This document shows positions 45,904-53,967 of a stretch of DNA of 64,000 nucleotides, piece after piece. The stretch comes from Scybalousia_A sp964639765. GTDB lineage: Bacteria > Bacteroidota > Bacteroidia > Bacteroidales > P3. Under the pieces are notes generated by a model. It was not told the origin of the DNA and did not search any database. It saw only the letters and a program-made list of their open reading frames with translations. The stretch spans positions 58,353 to 122,352 of the forward strand of contig CAZXEN010000002.1 in NCBI GenBank assembly GCA_964639765.1, in the 5' to 3' direction. The position numbers and the translations under genes were made by a program. Positions within the stretch are counted from its first letter, which is position 1. Each line of letters opens with the position of its first letter.

Positions 45904-48612
45904 ATGGATAACAACAGATTTTTATATAGGATTGCAAAACATATTTTTGGCAAGGAAGAAACAAGTTTTGAAAACACTTTGGTAGTTCTTCCAAACAAAA
46001 GAGCCATACGTTTTCTTTATGAATACATACCAAATGAAGACAAACAGACGTGCTTTGTTCCTGACATTTTTTCCATAGATGAGATAATAAAAAAGAATGT
46101 TGTAGAATTTTCTCTTGCGGACAAACTGCCACTACTCTACACTTTACACAAGAGTTACTGCAAGATTTATTACAAATACAACCCCACAGACAAGCAAGAA
46201 AAGCAGGAAAGTTTTGCTGATTTCTACTTTTGGGGCGGAGTGTTGTTAAATGATTTCGATGAGTTAGACAAGAATCTTGTAAATGTAAAGTCATTCTACA
46301 GAAACATAGAGGAATACAAAAAACTTGAGGCTTCTGCAGATGAAATCCTTACGGAAGAACAGAAAGAACTGCTCTCCAAATTCTTCAACATCAACTTTGC
46401 CAACGACAACGGCGTAATAGAGAACTTTGTCAAGATATGGAATTGTCTTTACGAGATATATGAGGACTTCAATCTTAGTCTTAGACAACAAAAAATGGCT
46501 TATTCTGGTATGATATACAGGGAATTTGTCGCAAAACTCAAAAACCAGGAAATCATTTTACCATATAAATATATCCATATAGCAGGTTTCAGCGTCCTGA
46601 ATCAATGTGAAAAGATGATATTCTCTCTTTTGAAAGAACAATACTCTGTAGAATTCTACTGGGATTTTGATTTCTACTACAAGAACAACAAGATGAATGA
46701 AGCAGGCATCTTCATGAGAGAAAATTTCTCGCTGTTTCCTATGTCAGAATCCTTTTCCGAGAACAACTTCAATCAGATAGAACAACATACCGGGCAGGAA
46801 ATCAATATAGTAAAAGCGTCTTATTCCTCCTATTCTCTGACCTATATAAAACAATGGCTGGAAGAGATAGACTACAAACAACAAAATCCATCAGACATCG
46901 CCATAATTCTTTTGGACGAAAGCCTTGCCCCTCTTGTTCTTAAGTCTTTGCCAAAAGATATACAGGTAAATATCACCATGGGGTATCCTTTCAAACAGAC
47001 TCTTCTTTATAATGACATCATATCCCTGCTGTCCAAATGGGTGAAACAAGGTCTTGACAAACAAACCATAGACAACGACATAAGAACTCTTGCACAAGAG
47101 ATTTTGGATAGCGGAGAAAAGGACCGGTTCTGGCAGTTGGATATATTGAAATCCATTAATGAGAGTATGCTCTCTTTCGTTGACAGTCTGGATTTCTTTG
47201 ACAGAAAGGATTTAACAGAAGACGTATTGACTGATGTGCTGAAAAAATATCTCAACAGAGAAAACATAGACTTAGTTTCCGATGCTATCAACGGCATACA
47301 AGTAATGGGTCTGTTGGAATCCCGTGCCTTGGATTTCGAATATGTTCTCATGCTTTCCTGTTCAGATGAGAATCTGCCAAAAGTTTCTTCGGATTCTTCT
47401 TTTATTCCTTTTTCTTTTAAGGAAGCCTACAACATGATGTCCATAAAAAGAAAGGTCGGCTTGTTTGCCTACTACTTCTACCGTCTGTTCCACACACCTA
47501 TGCGTATGGACTTTGTATATACTACTGCTTCAAGCGAGAAAATGCAGGAAATGAGCAGATTTCTTAGACAGATAAAGATAGAGATGGCTAAGTTCAAGCA
47601 GATAAAAGAGATTACTCTTCAGACCTCCGTACCTTATATACTGGAAAGCAAGGAATATATTTTTGACATAAACGACTTGGGATTTATGGATAACGGAACA
47701 AAAGCCCTGTCTGCTTCTGCACTTAACAAGTTGATAGATTGCGAAAAGAAGTTTTACCTGTCTGTTATCAGAGGCCTATACGAAGAAATCAAGGACGAGG
47801 ACTACATAAGGATTGCTTTTGGAAATGTATTTCACTCTATTGCCAACGAATACTATGAACTAAGAAACGCAGACAAGAATGCTTCCAAGGAAGATTTGAT
47901 TGCCAAGGTTATGCAACAATCACGCATAAACCAATACGATGAGACAACTCAGAAAAGACAGTACGATGACAAACAAAAGAATCTCAACTGCTTGGAAGAC
48001 CTGCACTTTCTTATGTTGGAGAAATATCTCAGGGACGTAATAGAAATGGACGAAAAACAACAGAACGTCTATCTGTACGGGGAATTGCCTTTGGAACACT
48101 GCATAGAAATAGACGGACATAGGATACACTTCAAGAGCCGTTTGGACCGCTTGGACAGAGACAAATACGGCAATTATCGTATTGTGGATTATAAAACGGG
48201 AAAGAAAAACAAGGAAGGCATTGGTGATCTCGTGGATGTTTTCAACAAAGACTATGACAACAGAAAACTAAGAACAGGAAGAGCAGACTATGTCTTTGAG
48301 ATTTTGTTTTATTGCTGGCTTGTCTACAATCAACCTAAAAAACAGTCTGTCTTGCTACACAATATTGGCGGCAAAACTCTTCAACCTGTTCTCCTGTATC
48401 TTTCCAATGTGGAAGACAACGCAATACTTATAGGCAAAAGAGACGACAAAACCACTATGATATACGATGAAGAGATGAACAAAAACTTTGAGAATGAACT
48501 CAAGATACTTGTATCCTCCCTTATAAACAAAAGAAACGGAGAAAAATATCAAAAGACACCAGACACCAACGCTTGTAAAAACTGCGACTTCGCCCTCCTC
48601 TGCAACAGGTAA
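45904..48612 (+). CDS. AddB-like PD-(D/E)XK nuclease subunit
   Basis: A 902-residue partner of the preceding helicase, 9 bases downstream. The N-terminus (VVLPNKRAIRFLYEYI) is a degenerate helicase fold without a Walker A motif. The C-terminal nuclease has SRLDRLDRDKYGNYRIVDYKTGK (catalytic Asp and D-Y-K). Four cysteines are placed as in iron-sulfur AddB nucleases: one in LIDCEKKFYL and three in ACKNCDFALLC. This supports an AddAB-type recombination nuclease rather than RecBCD. Confidence 0.87.
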   Translation: MDNNRFLYRIAKHIFGKEETSFENTLVVLPNKRAIRFLYEYIPNEDKQTCFVPDIFSIDEIIKKNVVEFSLADKLPLLYTLHKSYCKIYYKYNPTDKQEKQESFADFYFWGGVLLNDFDELDKNLVNVKSFYRNIEEYKKLEASADEILTEEQKELLSKFFNINFANDNGVIENFVKIWNCLYEIYEDFNLSLRQQKMAYSGMIYREFVAKLKNQEIILPYKYIHIAGFSVLNQCEKMIFSLLKEQYSVEFYWDFDFYYKNNKMNEAGIFMRENFSLFPMSESFSENNFNQIEQHTGQEINIVKASYSSYSLTYIKQWLEEIDYKQQNPSDIAIILLDESLAPLVLKSLPKDIQVNITMGYPFKQTLLYNDIISLLSKWVKQGLDKQTIDNDIRTLAQEILDSGEKDRFWQLDILKSINESMLSFVDSLDFFDRKDLTEDVLTDVLKKYLNRENIDLVSDAINGIQVMGLLESRALDFEYVLMLSCSDENLPKVSSDSSFIPFSFKEAYNMMSIKRKVGLFAYYFYRLFHTPMRMDFVYTTASSEKMQEMSRFLRQIKIEMAKFKQIKEITLQTSVPYILESKEYIFDINDLGFMDNGTKALSASALNKLIDCEKKFYLSVIRGLYEEIKDEDYIRIAFGNVFHSIANEYYELRNADKNASKEDLIAKVMQQSRINQYDETTQKRQYDDKQKNLNCLEDLHFLMLEKYLRDVIEMDEKQQNVYLYGELPLEHCIEIDGHRIHFKSRLDRLDRDKYGNYRIVDYKTGKKNKEGIGDLVDVFNKDYDNRKLRTGRADYVFEILFYCWLVYNQPKKQSVLLHNIGGKTLQPVLLYLSNVEDNAILIGKRDDKTTMIYDEEMNKNFENELKILVSSLINKRNGEKYQKTPDTNACKNCDFALLCNR

Positions 48613-48670
48613 TAGTTTATCGCCAGCCTGCACTTACATATTTACAAAATTTAACATAGAACTTAACAGC

Positions 48671-49492
48671 TTATTTTTCTTCCATTAAGTCTGTTTCTTT
48701 TTGTTTTCTTACCCGTTTTGTTATTAAGATGCAGACTTCATAGAGAAGATACATCGGCAGGGAAACTAAAACCAAAGTAAATAAATCTGGTGGAGTGATA
48801 ATGGCAGAGACAAGCAGGATAACTATGAAAGCATGCTTGCGATAATGCTTTAAAAACTCAGCATTCAATACTTTCATCTTTGCAAGCACGAAAGAAACTA
48901 CAGGCAACTGAAAAACCAATCCCATAACAAAAGTAAGCGTGGAAAAAGTCTTTATATACGAAGCTAAAGTGATAGTGCTTTCGATGGAAGAATCTACTTG
49001 ATAGGTGCTTAGAAAACGGAAAGAAACAGGGAATATCAAAAAATAGTTCATCAATACCCCGAGACTAAACAGAAAATACATTGAAACAGCCACTGCAACC
49101 GAACTTTTTCTTTCTTTTTCGCTTAAAGCAGGGATAGTGAATTTGAATAATTCATACAATATATAAGGAGACGCAATCAAAAGTCCAAGATATATTGATG
49201 TACTTATATGAGTCATAAACTGAGCTGACAAGTCTGTGCTTATCATTTTTATGTGATAAGGTATAAAATGAAAATCCCAACCCAAAGACTGCAGAATATA
49301 TTCAATACTTCTGTAAGTAATAAAATCCCATTTTCTCGGAGCAAGCAAGAGGGTAAAAGTCTCTTGCTTGAAATAGAAAATAGCGACAGAGAGCAATAAG
49401 GTAACAAAAATAACCCTGAAGAGCATCTTTCTGAAAACTTCAAGATGCCCTCCAAAGGTTAGAAGTTCATTGTTTTTGTTCTTCTGTTTCAT
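48671..49492 (-). CDS. tatC: Sec-independent translocase TatC
   Basis: The six-helix receptor of twin-arginine signals. The 273-residue protein begins MKQKNKNNELLTFGGHLEV, with the conserved ExHL-like N-terminus, and shows LLIASPYILYELFKFTIPALSEKERK and FQLPVVSFVLAKMKVL, then ITPPDLFTLVLVSLPMYLLYE. Start at ATG 49492 overlaps the tatA end by 26 bases; an earlier ATG (49525) would overlap more. It is the last gene of the CXXX-peptide operon, on the same strand. Confidence 0.95.
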   Translation of the reverse strand: MKQKNKNNELLTFGGHLEVFRKMLFRVIFVTLLLSVAIFYFKQETFTLLLAPRKWDFITYRSIEYILQSLGWDFHFIPYHIKMISTDLSAQFMTHISTSIYLGLLIASPYILYELFKFTIPALSEKERKSSVAVAVSMYFLFSLGVLMNYFLIFPVSFRFLSTYQVDSSIESTITLASYIKTFSTLTFVMGLVFQLPVVSFVLAKMKVLNAEFLKHYRKHAFIVILLVSAIITPPDLFTLVLVSLPMYLLYEVCILITKRVRKQKETDLMEEK

Positions 49493-49721
49493 TGTTGATA
49501 GAACTGTTTTGTTCGTTTGTTTCATCGGTTTGGGAACTTTCTTCTTGAGGTTGGTCCTTGGAATTTTCTTCTCCGTTTAGACCTTGTTTGTATTCTTTTA
49601 CACCTCTACCCAAAGAACGCATAAGTTCCGGTATCTTTTTACCTCCAAAAAGTAAAAGTACAGCTCCACCTATAACAATTAACTCAGTGGTTCCTATCAT
49701 TAATACTGGTAAATGTAACAT
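49467..49721 (-). CDS. tatA: Sec-independent translocase TatA
   Basis: An 84-residue pore-forming subunit: short transmembrane helix (MIGTTELIVIGGAVLLLFGG) with the FGGKKIPELMRSLGRGVKEYKQG amphipathic helix, then an acidic, glutamine-rich tail. FG followed by KKIPEL is the TatA/B hallmark. A single TatA-type protein with TatC is the minimal Tat system common in Bacteroidota. It starts 6 bases after the CXXX-modification gene, a very tight link. ATG 49700 (MIGTTE) is an alternative start. Confidence 0.94.
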   Translation of the reverse strand: MLHLPVLMIGTTELIVIGGAVLLLFGGKKIPELMRSLGRGVKEYKQGLNGEENSKDQPQEESSQTDETNEQNSSINNETEEQKQ

Positions 49722-49727
49722 AATCTT

Positions 49728-50000
49728 TTATTTGTTTAAAAATATTTCACAAGTCTCAAAATCTATTTCCCAGTTACCATTCTCAGAACTTTCCCAATTG
49801 TATTTCGCAGACATATCATTCCACCACTGTTGAAACTTTCCTTGAGTTTCTCCCATATCTTTTATAAGTTTCTCATATAGATCCTGATTGTCTGCTGTCA
49901 ATACTTTTGACAGTTCCTGCAAGCCGTTTCTTCTCTCAAAGAGTTCTTGTATTTGATTCTTTTCTTCCAAGGTTACTTGACCTACTTTTTTCTTTTCCAT
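49728..50000 (-). CDS. CXXX-repeat peptide modification system protein (small helical)
   Basis: A 90-residue, charged protein without signal peptide or cysteine motif: MEKKKVGQVTLEEKNQIQELFERRNGL... It starts with a predicted coiled helix (residues 10-30) and has the tryptophan-rich segment QQWWNDMSAKYNW near residue 57. Its pattern and position match the small accessory protein annotated beside CXXX-repeat radical SAM cassettes in Bacteroidota. It may bind the precursor leader or the enzyme. The role is inferred; no catalytic motif is visible. Confidence 0.65.
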   Translation of the reverse strand: MEKKKVGQVTLEEKNQIQELFERRNGLQELSKVLTADNQDLYEKLIKDMGETQGKFQQWWNDMSAKYNWESSENGNWEIDFETCEIFLNK

Positions 50001-50061
50001 TATTTTATTATTTATTGTTTTTTGAATGTTTTTTAATCAGATTATAAGAACAGAAAATTTG

Positions 50062-50985
50062 CTACCATTGTTCTCTTACATCAAAAGGATCCAAATAATC
50101 TATTTCCTTTATTTCGTTGTCAAAAAGCTGCGTTTTTATTTGCAAATCTCTTGAAGTATTTCTTTCAAGATGACTTATTACACATTGTTCATGCGAAGGA
50201 GTATTGACTTCAAAAGTCGTTTTCCTGTTTAGCCAGACACAGCGTCTGCAATGATAGCAATCACATATTCTGCACAAAGGAGAATAATCTAACTGATAGA
50301 GTTGTGCATTCTTTATATCCAAGCCGCATTCAGCAGAACCAATGTATTCTTTTTCATTTTCATAATAGAAGGCAGGACAGATATAAAATTTGCCATTGGA
50401 TGCAAGTGTTATATTCTCCACTCCTGCATTGCAGTTATTCATATCCTTAAGCATCATCCTATCGGTAAGGATATTTACTTGGGAAAATACGCCTTTTCCT
50501 ATTTGCTTTTCTATTTCAGAAGCAAAGTTCTGCAAAACATCTTTGTATTTCTCCAAGTCTTTGTCAGAAAAACTGTCTATATCTGTAAAGACAATATTTG
50601 TTCGTTTGCATTTATAGAAGTTTTCTTTCAGTGATTGAATATTAGCAAAGAAGTCCTGCTTGTTTGTTCTTAGGACATATACTTGCTCATTGTTTAATTT
50701 CGCATTGCAGAATTCTGTAACAGAATTGCAAACCAAGACATCAGCATCAGCAGAACCAACAGACTTGATAGTGCTGTGGTCTATGGTGTTTATGATTTCT
50801 TTGTACTCTTCAGGCAAGTCATAGTCAGGATACACAAACTGAATGTTCAGATTCTCTTTCATTGCAAAAAGAATGCCTGCTTTCAGGTCTTCTTTTGATA
50901 TGAGTTTATTTTCTTTCTTTGTGTTTTGATAATGACAAAAAGAAATGCTTTTCTCGTCCAATAATATTATAAGATACTTTAACAT
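50062..50985 (-). CDS. CXXX-repeat peptide maturase (SPASM-like, no radical SAM motif)
   Basis: A 307-residue protein starting MLKYLIILLDEKSISFCHY. It lacks the AdoMet CxxxCxxC motif but ends in a cysteine-rich SPASM-like cluster: NGKFYICPAFYY, then CGLDIKN, and LCRICDCYHCRRCVWLNR. The N-terminal half, with FVYPDYDLPEEYKE and DADVLVCN, resembles a degenerate alpha/beta (TIM-like) core. It fits the CXXX-repeat peptide maturase type that accompanies a true radical SAM enzyme. It starts 2 bases after the stop of the radical SAM gene; an earlier ATG at 50994 would overlap it. Probably acts with it as a pair. Confidence 0.7.
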   Translation of the reverse strand: MLKYLIILLDEKSISFCHYQNTKKENKLISKEDLKAGILFAMKENLNIQFVYPDYDLPEEYKEIINTIDHSTIKSVGSADADVLVCNSVTEFCNAKLNNEQVYVLRTNKQDFFANIQSLKENFYKCKRTNIVFTDIDSFSDKDLEKYKDVLQNFASEIEKQIGKGVFSQVNILTDRMMLKDMNNCNAGVENITLASNGKFYICPAFYYENEKEYIGSAECGLDIKNAQLYQLDYSPLCRICDCYHCRRCVWLNRKTTFEVNTPSHEQCVISHLERNTSRDLQIKTQLFDNEIKEIDYLDPFDVREQW

Positions 50986-50987
50986 GG

Positions 50988-52199
50988 CTAACAAATTTTA
51001 TTGTTCAATTCTTTTTTGTTCTTTTCAAACTCTTCTCTTTCGCCTTCAAGCTCCAGTTTTCTGAAGAGTTTGTTCCAATAATAGTTATTGGCTCTTACTC
51101 TTGCTTTGTGCATCTTGCAAATAGCAGTACTTCTCTCATAGATTGTATTGGTTTGAGCTGCATCATAATTCTCTCCTTGACACCAAGCACAACCTTCTGC
51201 AACTTCACAGTCAATACATTCCTGTTTGCTTTGAGTACAACGGTCTAAACAAAGAAACGGTCGCAAAAGATTTTTGTTTATGCCCTCTTTTACATTTCCT
51301 ATTATCAGAGCCTTTTTGTCTCTTAATGAATACTGAGCAAAACGAGTGCAAGGATAGAAATTTCCTTGAGCATCAATAGCAAGCATAGTCCCAGTCCCGC
51401 ACCAATTCTGATTCATAAGTTTTTTGTCTAATGGCTTTCCTAATGATTCAGAGAAGAAAGAGCAAGCATAATCTTTGTAATATCCTTTGTCTATTATCTC
51501 ATCGGCAAGCAACATCAACTGTTCTTCAAAACGCTTGTCATCACCTTCGTTCCAAACATCTTCAAAGACAACATTGATATTCACCTGTTTTATTCCCAAA
51601 GAATATAAGTGCAACACACTCTCTTTTATATAAGGAATATCATTGGATGAAATTGTTACCTTTGTTCCAGAAAAAGGAAACTGTTCTAACCAAAGAGGAA
51701 TGTTCCTTACAACATCTTTATAAGAACCTTTGCCGCTATTTTTATAAACACGGTTAAGGTCATGTTTTAATTCTGTTCCATCTATGGTTATTCCTATACT
51801 AAGGTGAGTGATATTCTTTTTAATATAATCTTGCACAGGTTTTGAATCATAGTTTATACCGTTCGTGGAAAAACTGAAGCGATAGGAATTAAACCAATGA
51901 TGATTTAACTCAAACATTCTCTTTTTTAGATAATCACAGATTTTGTCTATCAGTTCTATTTCCAAAAACGGCTCTCCACCTATGAAATCCCAAACAATAG
52001 ATTCTTCTTTAAATTCTTCTCTCTCCAAGATATAGTCAATAGCCTGTTTTGCTACCTCAAAGGACATACGCTCTTTTTCGTTTTTGCCAACGAGATAGCA
52101 ATATTTACAAGCTAATTGACAATCTTTCGTAACAATAAAGGTAATGGACTTAGCAATACCATCTTGCCACACTTTTTCTTCTTCTTTAATGAATTTCAT
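50988..52199 (-). CDS. Radical SAM/SPASM peptide maturase, CXXX-repeat target type
   Basis: A 403-residue enzyme. The AdoMet cluster motif is at Cys 27/31/34 (DCQLACKYC); WDFIGGEPFLE is the AdoMet-binding GGEP motif. The C-terminal SPASM domain holds auxiliary cluster cysteines in NWCGTGTMLAID, FYPCTRFA, LCLDRC, QECIDCEVAEGCAWCQG. This organisation is that of sactipeptide/thioether and related RiPP maturases. With the cysteine-repeat precursor in the operon, thioether or other side-chain cross-links are the likely product. The chemistry cannot be read from sequence. Confidence 0.87.
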   Translation of the reverse strand: MKFIKEEEKVWQDGIAKSITFIVTKDCQLACKYCYLVGKNEKERMSFEVAKQAIDYILEREEFKEESIVWDFIGGEPFLEIELIDKICDYLKKRMFELNHHWFNSYRFSFSTNGINYDSKPVQDYIKKNITHLSIGITIDGTELKHDLNRVYKNSGKGSYKDVVRNIPLWLEQFPFSGTKVTISSNDIPYIKESVLHLYSLGIKQVNINVVFEDVWNEGDDKRFEEQLMLLADEIIDKGYYKDYACSFFSESLGKPLDKKLMNQNWCGTGTMLAIDAQGNFYPCTRFAQYSLRDKKALIIGNVKEGINKNLLRPFLCLDRCTQSKQECIDCEVAEGCAWCQGENYDAAQTNTIYERSTAICKMHKARVRANNYYWNKLFRKLELEGEREEFEKNKKELNNKIC

Positions 52200-52214
52200 A
52201 CTAATCGCACTGTT

Positions 52215-52709
52215 TTAATTATATACTTCTCCTTTCCCATAACACATTGAACATCGTCCTCCTCCATGGCAACCCGAACACTCTGCTCTATATCCATAAC
52301 CATTATAATCTTGATAAATATGCTCACCGCGACCTGCACACATGGTACATTTACCAGAACCATAACACAATGGGCATCTATTGTTATTCTGTTCTTGGCT
52401 ATGACTTGAAGACCTACTCTGTCGCGAATTATTTACAAACCAATCAGATACTTTTTTTGTGCATTGTCCTTTCCCTTCACATAAAGAACAATTACTACCA
52501 AAAGTTGCTTGATACATAACATCATCCGAATATGCTCCAGAACTTTGACCTGTTCCTCTGCAAGCAGGACATACAACCATTGTTTCTTCTGTGTCTGATG
52601 CATCTGGTGGATATGGAGAAGGAGTAGGATTCGGAGAATCACAACTATACAAACAATAAGCACTTAAACCAATTAAGACTTTTACAATTAAATTCTTTTT
52701 ACTTGTCAT
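52215..52709 (-). CDS. Lipoprotein with DnaJ-type CxxCxGxG modules
   Basis: A 164-residue lipoprotein: the lipobox ends YSC at residue 23. A proline-rich linker (NPTPSPYPPDAS) follows. The mature part carries repeated zinc-finger-like modules: CPACRGTG, CSLCEGKG, CPLCYGSG, CTMCAGRG, CSGCHGGG and CSMCYGKG. These are the DnaJ zinc-domain pattern, but here without J domain and outside the cytoplasm. It may be a second cysteine-rich partner, a metal chaperone or holder for the exported peptide. It starts 30 bases after the preceding gene and ends 15 before the radical SAM gene. Outer-surface location is inferred. Confidence 0.75.
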   Translation of the reverse strand: MTSKKNLIVKVLIGLSAYCLYSCDSPNPTPSPYPPDASDTEETMVVCPACRGTGQSSGAYSDDVMYQATFGSNCSLCEGKGQCTKKVSDWFVNNSRQSRSSSHSQEQNNNRCPLCYGSGKCTMCAGRGEHIYQDYNGYGYRAECSGCHGGGRCSMCYGKGEVYN

Positions 52710-52739
52710 AAGATTTCTTTTTATTAATTACTTTTCATT

Positions 52740-53180
52740 CTAATTTACCCTCTGATAAAGAACATCACAATATCCGGATATGCCCAATCTTAAGTCCCCA
52801 ACTCTAGTTCCTTTTTTCACCTCCAATATATATGTTTTGTCTTGGGAAACATATAGGTATCCGATAATATTTGGCATTGGAAATAGATCACCCGGTTTCG
52901 TTGGATTTCCATCATAGACAAACCAACCATCCTCTGTTTTTCCTACATATTTATAGACGCTAACGTTAACTCCTTTTTTGTAGCCATCAACATCGGACTC
53001 GTACAACATATTATCTCTAAATGTATAGTATCTAGTCTCTCCTCTGTTTTTAATTTTAGGTACAACAGGGATAGCATCTTTATCGTAGTACTCAACAGGT
53101 TTATATAGATAAGTTTGTGCATTTACTCCGATTATGCTTATTAATGCAAATATGCAAATTGATAATATTTTCTTTGTCAT
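52740..53180 (-). CDS. Secreted protein of unknown function in the CXXX operon
   Basis: A 146-residue exported protein, signal peptide MTKKILSICIFALISIIG ending VNAQ. The mature part is beta-rich and tyrosine-rich (YLYKPVEYYDKDAIPVV, VSVYKYVGKTEDGWFVYD) with a single cysteine (GYCDVLY) near the end. I do not recognise the family. Start is set at ATG 53180, where a clean signal peptide begins; an ATG 39 bases upstream adds MLYCTYSFKRNLI, which would run into the precursor region and spoil the signal. It lies between the precursor and the lipoprotein gene. Confidence 0.6.
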   Translation of the reverse strand: MTKKILSICIFALISIIGVNAQTYLYKPVEYYDKDAIPVVPKIKNRGETRYYTFRDNMLYESDVDGYKKGVNVSVYKYVGKTEDGWFVYDGNPTKPGDLFPMPNIIGYLYVSQDKTYILEVKKGTRVGDLRLGISGYCDVLYQRVN

Positions 53181-53238
53181 GATTAAATTTCTTTTAAATG
53201 AGTATGTGCAATATAGCACATACTCAAAATTTACATAC

Positions 53239-53529
53239 TTATCTTACACGGCCTTGACATGAACCTGTACAGCTTTTACATCCATTTTGACATAAACCTC
53301 TGCAATCTCCAGTGCAAGATCCATAGCAACTTGTGCATACATTGGTACAGGTTTCTTTACACCAATTACATCCCATTGCATTTTTATTAATTTCCTTTGC
53401 CTGTGAAAGTAGAGGCATGTTCATTAATGCAATAGCCCCAAGTACAGGAAGAACTCCTTTGGCTGCTTTTTTGAAGAATTCTCGTCTTGATTGTAATTCT
53501 TCATTCTGAATTTTCTTTTCTTCTTTCAT
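53239..53529 (-). CDS. CXXX-repeat precursor peptide with Tat signal
   Basis: A 96-residue precursor. Residues 1-44 are a leader with the twin-arginine motif SRREFFKKA (Arg 15, 16) and a hydrophobic core (VLPVLGAIALM) ending LLSQA-K. The core holds 11 cysteines at 54, 57, 61, 65, 68, 72, 76, 80, 84, 87 and 91, spaced by 2 or 3 residues, with glycine, serine, threonine and asparagine between them, and a basic tail (GRVR). This is the CXXX-repeat radical SAM target pattern. Being first in the operon with its own promoter and long leader suits high expression. tatA and tatC follow in the same operon. Confidence 0.88.
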   Translation of the reverse strand: MKEEKKIQNEELQSRREFFKKAAKGVLPVLGAIALMNMPLLSQAKEINKNAMGCNWCKETCTNVCTSCYGSCTGDCRGLCQNGCKSCTGSCQGRVR

Positions 53530-53650
53530 TTTTTTAAGAATTTAAGTTTAACAAATAAATTAATTACCCTTAACAATGAAAGTCTTTGTATTATTTTTTT
53601 AAAGAAAGGACGTAAAAAAGATACGTGAACTTTTTTCTTACCAATTGCTT

Positions 53651-53766
53651 CCAGAGGTATCGCCAAACACCCACACGATAATAATAAGCTAAAGCCCACG
53701 TGTAATACACTTCCGCTTTTTGCTTATTGTTTTGATTATCGTGTTAGAAAATTGGCGATTTTCTGG
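53651..53766. ncRNA. Long multi-stem hairpin in the leader of the CXXX operon
   Basis: Arms that pair: CCAGA with TCTGG; TCGCCAA with TTGGCGA; ACACGATAAT (53673-53682) with ATTATCGTGT (53735-53744); AATAAGC (53683-53689) with GCTTATT (53722-53728); AAAGC with GCTTT; and an apical GTGT-AAT-ACAC. In all about 38 bp in 116 bases, with one-sided bulges. It lies between the minus-strand promoter at 53.84 kb and the precursor start at 53529, so it is probably part of a 300-nt 5' leader. It could be an RNA switch, an anti-terminator, or a foldback element; I see no known riboswitch core. The rest of 53530-53967 shows a small hairpin at 53786-53805 and two promoters. Confidence 0.6.
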
Positions 53767-53834
53767 TTTTACAATTCAAAAACAATAACAAACGCTTCGT
53801 TGTTAATGTAAAGATGCTACATCCTTACGAATTG

Positions 53835-53864
53835 CAAAGGTAAGAAAAATTTGAAAATTACAAA
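53835..53864 (-). promoter_or_regulatory. Promoter of the CXXX-peptide/Tat operon
   Basis: On the minus strand TTTG (53861-53864) and TACCTTTG (53835-53842) are spaced by 18 bases, a good consensus promoter. The predicted start is near 53828, giving a leader of about 300 bases before the precursor gene. Confidence 0.72.
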
Positions 53865-53926
53865 TAAAATCCCAAAAAAAATGCAAAAATCAATATGAGA
53901 CTTTAACGCTTTTTTATATTTTTTAC

Positions 53927-53934
53927 TATCTTTG
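53927..53934 (+). promoter_or_regulatory. -7 element of the lytic transglycosylase gene
   Basis: TATCTTTG followed by C, a consensus -7 box, lies 33 bases before ATG 53968. The upstream -33 is poor (TTTA near 53903). Divergent from the CXXX operon promoter. Confidence 0.55.
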
Positions 53935-53967
53935 CAAAAAAATAGAACAAAATATAAACAAGATAAA

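Noticed and set aside
50062..50985. Maturase gene as a second radical SAM enzyme
   Set aside because: It has no CxxxCxxC AdoMet motif; only a SPASM-like cysteine cluster is present.
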